NCBI RefSeq assembly: GCF_954871325.1 | Contig: NC_088775.1 | Coordinates: 12,811,561 to 12,875,560, forward strand | DNA: 64,000 nt | From: Gordionus sp. m RMFG-2023 | Lineage: Eukaryota; Nematomorpha; Gordioida; Chordodea; Parachordodidae | Reading direction: 5' to 3' | Shown here: positions 55,404 through 64,000 of the stretch, piece after piece | Numbering within the stretch: position 1 is the stretch's first letter | Layout: every line of letters begins with the position of its first letter | Notes under the pieces: generated by a model | What the model was told of the DNA's origin: nothing | Database searches by the model: none | The model's input: the letters and a program-made list of their open reading frames with translations, nothing else | Made by a program: the position numbers and the translations under genes

Positions 55404-57590
55404 TTAGTCGCCGTATCTATCCATTAAATGTTCTGACACTAGTTGCTTCATGTATAACTGCTTATTTTCCGTTTTCGAATACTCGCTCCATGATACTAAA
55501 GCTACATTATATTTTAAGGTACGCAATTGTCTCAATTTGGCCAAAAATTTGCCCGTAAGTTGCCTAGAGGTGTCGTAACTGTGGTAAGCAGCGGGAACTA
55601 CAACGAGATGGGGATGGGAAGCTAAATGGGATAATGAATTTGATTTACCCAAATATTCGCCAATAAATGAATTGGTAATCTTTTCGATATGATGGCCAAA
55701 TTTGTCCATTATCTTGAGATTGAGATAAATCATGGGGGATCGGTTGTGAGGCAATATATGTATAAGTGACGGTAATGAATTGAGACGTAACCCCGTTTTC
55801 GGTCCTATTTGGAAGTCTGTTGGCGTTAAAGTGCTAATTTGCGCATGAATCTCGTCACTAAAAAATTTGTTATTAAATTGTGATTCTTTTTTCTGCGCTG
55901 ATGGTCTCTTAACGTCAAACATACTATCAAAAGAATTTTTTTGCATTAACCTTTGGCTTAAGTTCAACGATTTTAACTCGTGGGCCCTAAGAAGAGAGTC
56001 AAAGTAAGGGTGTGATATGGTGTCTTTAAATTCCAGTCGCTCAATTTTGAAGGACGCGTAGAGTGGGTATAAGACGTCGAATAAAACGTGAGTCTTATCA
56101 GGAGCGCGTGAAATTTGACTTGATTTATAATCCCCAAAAACTTTTGCTTGAACGCCAGATTTAATGTTGTCGGTTTCGAAATTAAATGACTCTCTGTCGT
56201 TTAAATGATCAAACAATGATCGGAGTAACTGTAATGGGTAAACGTTGATGATAGAAAAAGCGTACATGAGAACTGCAAAATGGTCAAAAAAATGTAATAA
56301 TTCTATTTGGCGACTTGGTTTTTCGAGTTCTTTCAAGACATTACTTATTAATTCATCTTTTGAATTAAAGGCAAAACCATCAAAATGTTGATATTTTTTC
56401 ATCTCAAAATTGGATAGACACCATATGATTTTAGTGATTTCTTTAAGTCTACTGTTTGAAAGGTCAGTTTGAAGTTTATTATAGGTTATAGTAAAAAACG
56501 GGGGGTCATTTATTTGCAAATTAGATGCTAACCAGGATGCATGTGATAAAACAATCAATGGAAGTTCTTGAGTTTTATTAATAGCACATAAATTTTGCAA
56601 AAAAATAATACATTTTTGTTGGGAATTAGCATTTAAGATGAGGCCTGATCTTAAAGATTTGATTATCGTGAGAACTAAGGTGATAAAGGTATTATCTTGT
56701 ACATTGCTTATTATGTCGTTATCTTTTATAACTGAATTTATATGTTCTAATATCAAACATAAGATTTCCTGATCTCTAATTATATTGTTTGATTTAAAGA
56801 ACCCACTACAAATAATAGCAATCTGGGATGTGTTAAGTGAACAAAAATGAATTTTAAATAATTCCAACAATTTGTTTGCAAATTTAAAATCTAATTTTCT
56901 TATAAGATTGATATAAAACATGAATTGAGTTAATTGAAATGAATTCAAGGTAGATGCAGAGATGAAAAATCTATTAATAAGTTGGGTACAAATATTTGAA
57001 CTTTTCAAATTTTTATTACAAAGTATGTCAAGTAAAAGTAATTTCATGTCATTATTCATATATTGAAAATGAAAAATACAAAATCGTTCTAAAATGGTGA
57101 TAATATCATGTAAGTTTAAATCAAATTTTGGGTTTTCTTTGCCATTTTTTAAAGAATATAAGGTGTTAAATATATATAAGATTTCTATAAGATCTCTATG
57201 ATCTGAATTAGGCAAATTAATTAAATTTTTGAGTATAGATTGGGTCATATGAGGAAAATTTTTATCTGTTTCATATAAACACAAGTCTTTATAATAATTT
57301 ACATTTTTTAGCATATAAATTGATGCTTTAAGATATGAATATTTTTCTTCAATTTTTCCTAGTAATATATTTTTTGAATTTTTAAGGTCAAAAAAATTAT
57401 CAGCCCTATTAAAGCAATTATTATCTAATAATTTAGATAGAAATTTATTTTCTTTATCTAAATAGGATTTTGTTTTGTGTGCGATTTGTTTTTCAGTATG
57501 AGATATATGTAATCTAATTTTTTTATGTATGTTTAACATTTTTAATATCTTATCATGAAAATTATTAATAAAAAATGATAATAGCAACAT
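55404..57590 (-). CDS. FASTK-family-like protein with C-terminal RAP domain, single exon
   Basis: 728 residues from the ATG at 57590; the open frame extends two codons upstream but without ATG. The last 75 or so residues fit a RAP domain: LVVVPAAYHSYD, RQLTGKFLAKLRQLRTLKYN and VALVSWSEYSK, comparable to the H-x-Y...L-x-G...L...L...GY-x-V...PYxEW pattern. The rest is a helical, Leu/Asn/Lys-rich body, as in FAST-domain proteins, which bind and process mitochondrial RNA. The start (MLLLSFFINNFHDKILKMLN) is hydrophobic then basic and could be a mitochondrial presequence. The gene lies about 500 bp upstream of S2P in the same orientation. The RAP domain is fairly secure; the exact FASTKD paralogue cannot be told. 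An apicomplexan- or plant-style RAP protein is a less likely alternative. Confidence 0.68.
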   Translation of the reverse strand: MLLLSFFINNFHDKILKMLNIHKKIRLHISHTEKQIAHKTKSYLDKENKFLSKLLDNNCFNRADNFFDLKNSKNILLGKIEEKYSYLKASIYMLKNVNYYKDLCLYETDKNFPHMTQSILKNLINLPNSDHRDLIEILYIFNTLYSLKNGKENPKFDLNLHDIITILERFCIFHFQYMNNDMKLLLLDILCNKNLKSSNICTQLINRFFISASTLNSFQLTQFMFYINLIRKLDFKFANKLLELFKIHFCSLNTSQIAIICSGFFKSNNIIRDQEILCLILEHINSVIKDNDIISNVQDNTFITLVLTIIKSLRSGLILNANSQQKCIIFLQNLCAINKTQELPLIVLSHASWLASNLQINDPPFFTITYNKLQTDLSNSRLKEITKIIWCLSNFEMKKYQHFDGFAFNSKDELISNVLKELEKPSRQIELLHFFDHFAVLMYAFSIINVYPLQLLRSLFDHLNDRESFNFETDNIKSGVQAKVFGDYKSSQISRAPDKTHVLFDVLYPLYASFKIERLEFKDTISHPYFDSLLRAHELKSLNLSQRLMQKNSFDSMFDVKRPSAQKKESQFNNKFFSDEIHAQISTLTPTDFQIGPKTGLRLNSLPSLIHILPHNRSPMIYLNLKIMDKFGHHIEKITNSFIGEYLGKSNSLSHLASHPHLVVVPAAYHSYDTSRQLTGKFLAKLRQLRTLKYNVALVSWSEYSKTENKQLYMKQLVSEHLMDRYGD

Positions 57591-59310
57591 GTTCAAAAAT
57601 TTCTTTAAAATATTTGATATCTCTCTTTTTTACGCTTATAATTAAATATATTGTAAATGCTTAAGATATCTTTGCAAATATTACCACTAGTATTAAATGC
57701 AGTATATTAATTATAGTCCAAAATAGAATGGAAGCATAAAAATAAGAATAATGCATAAATACACGAGCCAAGATACGTTGTCGCGCGAGTAATATAGTCT
57801 TATGCCCAAAAGTTAAATTCTATATTATTAATTAGGCGTATAATGATTGCTGGTTATGTTTTTGGGCAGATAAAAAATTGAAACCCTGCAATTTTTGAAA
57901 ATAATGAAATATGACGAAAATTAAAAGATGATATCAATCATTTAAATATTGACAGTTTACAATAAATTGATAGCTTAGGTGTAGTGTTATTAAACGCGAT
58001 TTTAAAAAAGTCTAACAACTTATTTTAGCCAAACAATATTAAGCAGACCTCAAGATTTTGTTAATAGGTGCCAAACCTTTAGGTCACCTATGAACAAAAT
58101 CTCCAGATTTTCCTAATATATTTTGGCCCAAATCTTAAATTAGAATTTTTTAAAAATCGAGCTGTTGTAATTGCCAAAAGCCAACATGAGGAAATGTTAA
58201 TTCTATTCTATATTCATTAATAATATTTTAAAATCTATATATAATTTACCGATGTCCTCGTTACGGGATTCGTGATGTCATGTCATCGGTATATATTGTC
58301 AACGGTGGGTATTTATTTATTTTTATTTAAAAATATTAAAAAAATAATTATAATAAAATTAATATATTATTTGTAAATATATGAAAAAATAATAAAATAA
58401 ATAAATATTTTATCATAAATTACAATGTGGCGCAGATATGTAGTAAAATTTAATATTCAAGTAAAATTGAAACTATTGGGTTACACTATCAATTAGAAAG
58501 ACATATCTAATGGTGACTCCTCTGAGTCAGTCCTTTATAATTTTATAAAGTTTTCTTTTGTTTTTATTTTAGATAACAGGTCCTGTCTTAACCATTCTTA
58601 AGGATTGTACAAATTTTGATTAATCTGTCGTGACTACAGCTTCTACATGAGTGGGAGGGGTAGGAACAGTTTGCATCCTATTTTTTGAGGGGGCAGGGGG
58701 TAAGCTGCTTTAATAGGGGTATGATAAAAAAAAAAAATTGGGGGGGGGGGGGGGTTATCTATTAAATTTTGAGATGAAATATGACAAAATTTATTGCTGT
58801 AAAAATTAATACTTTTATTATAGTATTATTATAATACAATTCATCGACCAAATCTATATATTGCAAACAATCATACACATTGTTTTCCAAATAAACTATT
58901 CTTTTAAATGTAATTTAAAAGGTTTAGATATTTCAAGCTCATAATGCCATAATAATTAATTCATTGTAAATAATGTAGGTTTTATTTGAATTTATTATCT
59001 AAAAAATAAATTCTTTATATTCACAAAATATCGATAGTTGGTAGTAGAGATTGATTAATTTAAGTTATTCTTTGAAAAGAGTATCAATAAAAAATAGGTG
59101 AAAATAATAATAAAGAGACACCGCCTGAAGATGGAGTATATTTCTTAGGGGGGTAGGCAAAGGTTTTTGAAGGGGGTTTGCATCCAGTGAAAATCCTGTT
59201 ATGTAGACGCTGCGTGGCTAAACAAAGAAAGTGAGGTTAATCAACAAAATAAACTTTCCAAAGATCACAAAATCCAACAAATTCTGCCACCATAAAAAAA
59301 TTAAGTTAGT
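57591..59310. other. Upstream region of the FASTK-like gene
   Basis: AT-rich; no further gene seen. Contains a family A copy (57988-58180), a short hairpin ACCGATG...CATCGGT (58248-58289) and a G run at about 58741-58755. Confidence 0.45.
57988..58180. repeat. Palindromic MITE family A copy
   Basis: GTAGTGTTATTAAACGCGAT at the left and AAAAATCGAGCTGTTGTAAT at the right. The arms contain TATTTTAGCCAAACAATATT and an inner hairpin AGGTCACCTATGAACAAAAT against ATTTTGTTAATAGGTGCC. Confidence 0.6.
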
Positions 59311-59960
59311 CACTTCTCTTTTTTTTTATTTTCCTTCTCATTTTTATTTCCCTCTTCCTGCCATTTTTCTATTTCTTTTCCATTTCGTTTTACATTCCTT
59401 TATCTTTTCTATATTCATTGGTCTTCCCCCCCCCTTTCTTTCCCTTATCCTTTTTCCTTCCCTTTCCATTTTTCCCTTCTCCCTTTGCTTTGTAATTTTT
59501 TTTTTCCCCTTATTCCCTTTACTTTCCCTTTTTCCTTTCTTTTCCTATCCCTTCTCTTTTCCTTTCCCCTTCCGTTTACCATTTTCTTCCCCTATTACTT
59601 TTTATTACCCATTCCTTTTTAAGCTCTTTATTATATTTTCCCTTCTATTTTCCTTAACCCTCCCCCCCCCCCCTTTTCTTTTCATTCTCCTTCTCCTTAC
59701 CCTTCTTCTTCCTAACTTTTTCTTTTCCTATCCCTTCTCTTTTTCTTTTCCCTTTCGTTTACCATTTTCTTCTCCTATTAGTTTTTATTACCCATTCCTT
59801 TTTTCGCTTTTTCTTTATTTTATTTTCCCTTCTATTTTCCTTTACCTTTTCCCCCCTTTTTTTTCATTCTCCTTCTCCTTACCCTTTTTCTTCCCAACTT
59901 TTTCATTTCCTATCCCTTCTCTTTCTCTTTTCGTTTACAATTTTTTTCTCCTAAAAATTT
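59310..59960 (+). repeat. Pyrimidine-rich low-complexity tract
   Basis: About 650 bp almost purely C and T on the plus strand, with internal imperfect repeats (CCCTTCTCTTT, CCATTTTCTTC, CTATTA blocks recurring about 180 bp apart). The 255-codon frame over it (Phe/Pro/Leu/Ser only) is a composition artefact. Confidence 0.9.
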
Positions 59961-60189
59961 TTAAAGCAATATTAATATTAATAGATACCAGGAAGTAAAC
60001 ATTCATTTTCAAAATGAGTACTTATTTCCCACATTTTTGCTATTTATTAAAAAAAAAATCCTAATTTAATTACCAGAATTTACTTCCTTAGCATCTATTA
60101 ATATTATTTATCTTTACTTAAAAATTTTATAGGATATACAATCAGGAGTCCCATTTTTTTTAGCTATTTTTTGGCGATTTAGTACGAAA

Positions 60190-60450
60190 ACCTTTTTTCT
60201 GCCCTTCTTCTCTTTCTCTTTTTCTTTTCCTTGCCTTTTTTCTTTCCCCAACACTTTTTCTTTCCCTTTCTTCTTTTCCTTTCTCTTCCCCTTACCTTCC
60301 CTTTCTCTTTTCCCTTCTTTTAATTTTTCTCATTTCCCCCTTTTATTCTTTTCTTTTACATTTTCTTTCCTTTCTCCTTTCCAGTTTCCTTTTATTTTAA
60401 ATTTTTCTCTCGTTCTCTCTTTCTTTTCATTTACCTTCCTTTCCCCAAAT
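60190..60450 (+). repeat. Second pyrimidine-rich tract
   Basis: Same style as the tract at 59310-59960 (CTTTCCC, TTCTCTTT), separated from it by about 230 bp of ordinary AT-rich DNA. Confidence 0.85.
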
Positions 60451-60454
60451 ACTT

Positions 60455-60560
60455 AGTATTTTAATTATATTATTTAAATAAAATTATATATCTATCTTAA
60501 GGATCCTACCCTTTTAAAACTTGCCATTTCGTCGCATCTACTATTATTCCCACTCATGGT
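60455..60560. repeat. Flanking direct repeat, copy 1
   Basis: AATAAAATTATATATCTATC and CCATTTCGTCGCATCTACTATT resemble sequence at 63635-63735 and especially 63840-63930 (CCATTTCGTTGCTCC, TATTATT). The hAT at 60555-63568 lies between copies. Confidence 0.55.
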
Positions 60561-63500
60561 TGCCATGTCTCCCCACATCAGCAGGAGACTCCCGCAATTT
60601 TTTAGTTTACACGCAGATATATCTCTCCCGCAAAACTACCGCGATTAGAAATCTCCCGAAAAATCTACCGCAATCTTTTAATTTCTCCCGCAATTTTTTT
60701 TAATAGTTTTTTAACGTTTTTAATATATAAATAATAATTTTGAGAGACATTAATTGATTATTTAATTTTTTAACATAAATTTTAAATATTTATTTGAAAA
60801 ACATGTCTAGTTTGTAAATCTCTTTCTCTCCTGTTTTATTTTTATCAAATAATAAATCTTTCATTCATATAACTCAGTACAGGGGAGAATATCTACATCG
60901 ATTGCAATACTAAAATATTCACAAAAATAATAAATAATAAATAATACAGATGCAACTACATTTGAGGAAATCGTATACACCTATCATGTAGTTCAACATT
61001 CACAGAGCTATATCATCACAATGTGGGTCGAATTTTTTTCTCATGATATTTAACGACTCCAATATAAGTGCAAACCTTACTTGTGGCAGAACAAAAATGA
61101 GCAAGGCTATCACAAGTGTTTTAGTACCTGAATCCTAGAGGTCAATTTTAGACGATTAAGATGGGCATCCATATGCAATTCTAACAGATGCATTTAATAA
61201 GGGAAATATTAAAAGATTTCCCTCGATTTTTCGCTATTTCAATAAGAATAAGAACATTTCAATAAAACTGTTAAAAATTTTTCCTCGGATATGAAAAATC
61301 CAACAATGTAGCTAGCCACATAATGGTAAATATAGCTGATTCAGGGTTACCAATGATTTGCATGTCAGCTTTCTGCGCTGATAATGCCTCTGTAAATTTT
61401 GGTAAAAACCAAAGTTACCGAATTGAGGCAGCACAATAATGAATTAATACCTATTGGCTGTATATGCCACATACTACATAATTCTTGCAAGAAGGCAATG
61501 AATATACTATCTGAGGATGTCGAAATAATTGTGATGAAATGTTTTAATGAATTTAATTTATCAACTAAAAGAGTTAATGAATTAAAAGAGGATGAAGTGG
61601 TCTGACTTGGAAGGGTGTGAATTGTTACTATATATACCTATCAGGTGGTTGTCATTAATACCTGCCATCGGTAGAATTTTAAAATTTTACAAACCTTAAA
61701 AAAAATACTTCTTTAATAGAGATTTTAAAAGCTGTTCTAAAATTTTGAAAAATTTTTTCGAGTATGAAATGGCAGAAGCATGCTAAAGCTCTGTTCATCT
61801 CTACAGTTAAAAATTGATAATAAATTTTATAGCGCTATTGCTAAAAATATTATATTAAAATGTTCAAATAATACTCTAATTAATACATTTTTAAATGAAG
61901 CAGATATTTTTATTAAGACAATTTTAGAATATTTACAATCAAAATTTGATTTTAATAACTCTATTAACAAATGTATAAATATTTTGATGGTTTTTATAAT
62001 TTAATAAATATATTAAAAATACCGAAAGACATTGATATCTTGTTTGAGGAGATTGTAATTCTCTCTATTTTTTATGATTCGCCAAAATACTTAAAGTTAG
62101 ATGATCTAAAAGCAGAGGAGAAATGGGTAGAATTTTTTCGTAATAACGATAAATCCCCATGCTTGGAAAAAAATATGCGAGTATGTCTTCTCCTTACCTC
62201 ATTCTCGAACGCATTTTTAGCCTGATGGGGACTGTCTGGGAAAAGGAGAGAAATGATTGCTTTAACAACATTAGAAGCCGAGCTAATGGTTAAACAAATA
62301 TATAATATGTCATGCCAGGAATTTTATAAATATCTTAATAACGATGGTAAACATTTAGTTCTATTATTTTAAATATAAAATATAATTAAGTTTTAGCAGT
62401 AACGCTATAAAATTTATTATCAATTATTAACTGTAAAGATGAACACATCTTCAGCATAATTTTGTGAATCTTTATTAAGATTCTTCTGATTGCAACTACA
62501 TATTAACAGCATGTAGTAAATTTCCTACATATGAAATCATTCCTAACTATACCTCTGCCATTCATTATTGGAAAAAATTTGAAATATTTTTTAAAGGTTT
62601 ATAAAATTTTAAAATTCTATCGATGGCGAGTATTAGGAACATATCGCAACCAACATTGTGCTGACTCAATTCTGTAAATACACTCTCACCAAATTCACTG
62701 AGGCATTATCAGATCAGAAAGCTGACATGCAATATATTGATAATCTCGAATCTGCTATATTTACCATTATATAGTTAGCTATGTCTTTAGATTTTTCACT
62801 ATTTGAGGGGGAAAATTTTAATATTTTTATTGAAACGACCTTAATTTTGTTGAATTAGCAGAGGATCAGGGGAGATATTTTAATATTTCCCTTATTAGAT
62901 GCATCTGTTAGAATTGCATATGTATGCCCAAGGTCCTAAAACATTGATGATAGCCTTGCTCATTTTTGTTCTACAGGTATAGTTTTCATTTTTATTAGAG
63001 TCGTTAAATATTATGGGGAAAAGATTCTACTAACATTGTGACGATAAGTCTGTGAATGTTGTAATACAAGATAAGTGATTACATTCCCGCAACTGTAGTT
63101 GCATCTGTATTATTTCTTATTTTTGGAGTACCTTATTATGTATTTAACCGTGATACGTGATAATTAAGCGCCTATCCCTATAATGTTATACACACACACG
63201 GTAGATTTACAATTACGGTAGTTTTGCGGGACATTCGCATAAAATATTTTTATAATTGTAAAATTAAAATCGTTTTATTAATATAAAATTTTATCTTGTT
63301 TACATTCTTTTATATTTAAAAAAGATAATTGGTTTTTTTAATTAACATATTTTAATTAATCAAGATGTTATTTTATTTTGAAAAATAGTTACCGACTTTG
63401 TATTTATAAACTAATTATAAAAAATAAGAGGCGGATAACTAAGTCAATTCAAAATCCCGGGCAAAAATTTTATTTAGCAATTTTTATATTTCTACCGCAA

Positions 63501-63568
63501 TTTTCATATTTCTCCCGCATAATATCAAATTTCTCCAGCAATTTGAAAATTTTGACCTAGCAACCCTG
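60555..63568 (+). mobile_element. hAT element containing an inverted second copy
   Basis: Left end CATGGTTGCCATGTC; the right end in complement is CAGGGTTGCTAGGTC. Subterminal CTCCCGCAA-type repeats occur at 60590-60700 and 63440-63545. The plus-strand interior encodes a broken hAT transposase (61340-62370). The block 62385-63125 is an inverted copy of 60925-61845. Target duplications are not clean (TTCCCACT versus TTTTACTA). Boundaries are therefore probable rather than certain. Confidence 0.65.
61340..62370 (+). pseudogene. Broken hAT transposase (ZBED/KIAA1586-like)
   Basis: Pieces in order: ADNASVNFGKNQS (61378 on), LIPIGCICHILHNSCKKAMN (61453 on), IPIRWLSLIPAIGRILKFYK (61636 on), which is the RWLSLLPA block, helices with FNNSINKCINI, then LERIFSLMGTVWEKERND and TTLEAELMVKQIYNMSCQEF at the C-terminus. 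Frames change several times (for example near 61605, 61775, 62000, 62195 and 62250). The N-terminal finger was not found. Confidence 0.7.
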
Positions 63569-63634
63569 TTTTACTACTTATTTTCTATTATTCAATATAA
63601 AAAACGATAAGTGGTTCGCAAATTTATATGACTA

Positions 63635-63930
63635 TATATATATATAATGTTTTAATTATTTGAATAAAATTATATGTCTATGCACAAGGAACCTAGCTTT
63701 TTTTGAAGTTTTCTAATTCATCTCCCAGAACAATATTCTTTTTATCCATGCTGATTAACTTGTATAATTCACTAAAAAACTATATATGTTTCGTTATTTT
63801 ATTATAATCAGATCGGGATAACAATACATAGTATTATATTTTATAAATTTAATAAAATTATATATATTCTGAATTCTAACTTTTTAAGCTAACCATTTCG
63901 TTGCTCCTATTATTTTCCTTCAACCCTGCT
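63635..63930. repeat. Two further copies of the direct repeat flanking the hAT
   Basis: The motif AATAAAATTATAT followed by a C/T-rich stretch occurs at about 63664 and 63851, roughly 190 bp apart. Both resemble 60475-60560. They may be a short tandem array into which the hAT inserted. Confidence 0.45.
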
Positions 63931-64000
63931 GATCCCCCATACCGATAATATATTTTTATTTAAAATCTGATATCTCATGATTTGTGATCCATCGTCATTT

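Noticed and set aside
59231-59998. A 255-codon open frame on the plus strand
   Set aside because: It consists almost only of Phe, Pro, Leu, Ser and Ile encoded by a pyrimidine tract; low-complexity artefact.

Overview
The window reads as animal nuclear DNA. It is strongly AT-rich and uses the standard genetic code. Three host genes are visible, all on the minus strand. Reading right to left (5' to 3') they are a FASTK/RAP-domain protein (55404-57590), the intramembrane metalloprotease S2P (MBTPS2-like, 39663 to about 54888) and a full-length ABCC transporter closest to ABCC10/MRP7 (678-22813, running off the left edge). A FASTK-type protein next to S2P and an ABCC10-type transporter points to a metazoan. 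The proteins are divergent from the human forms I recall, and I cannot name the species. Most spliced exons of the two intron-bearing genes were rebuilt by hand from GT/AG sites and reading-phase continuity, because several contain no start codon. Introns range from tiny (82 and 85 nt in the transporter) to huge (8.2 kb in the transporter, 13.5 kb in S2P). The huge ones are stuffed with transposons. 

Layout. 1-22813: the ABCC10-like gene, with a hAT MITE (1852-2208), a Gypsy fossil carrying a nested hAT (3196-10433), a small hAT MITE (12327-12471), a LINE tail (14508-14745) and a pair of inverted tRNA-like arms (20454-20690) in its introns. 22814-39662: a 16.8-kb intergenic tract with a MITE (23457-23745), a tandem array of about 12 units of about 118 bp (24870-26180), a longer hAT relative with perfect ends (27096-27888), a nearly complete hAT with its own small introns (32027-34484), a hAT 5' fragment with a BED finger (35047-35660) and several palindromic MITEs. 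39663-54888: S2P, whose third intron holds a hAT with BED and dimerisation domains (44340-47075), a MULE remnant (48019-48966) and a piggyBac element with intact ends (49586-52409). 55404-57590: the FASTK-like gene. 57600-64000: pyrimidine-rich low-complexity DNA and a hAT that contains an inverted second copy of itself (60555-63568). 

No convincing new biochemical system was found. The most unusual things are structural. Two unrelated elements carry large inverted self-copies. The piggyBac carries three copies of a perfect 16-bp palindrome. Several hAT transposase genes carry apparent spliceosomal introns. The first ATPase site of the ABCC transporter has a catalytic-type glutamate where this family normally has aspartate. 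All similarity statements come from reading translations against remembered family sequences; no search was run.
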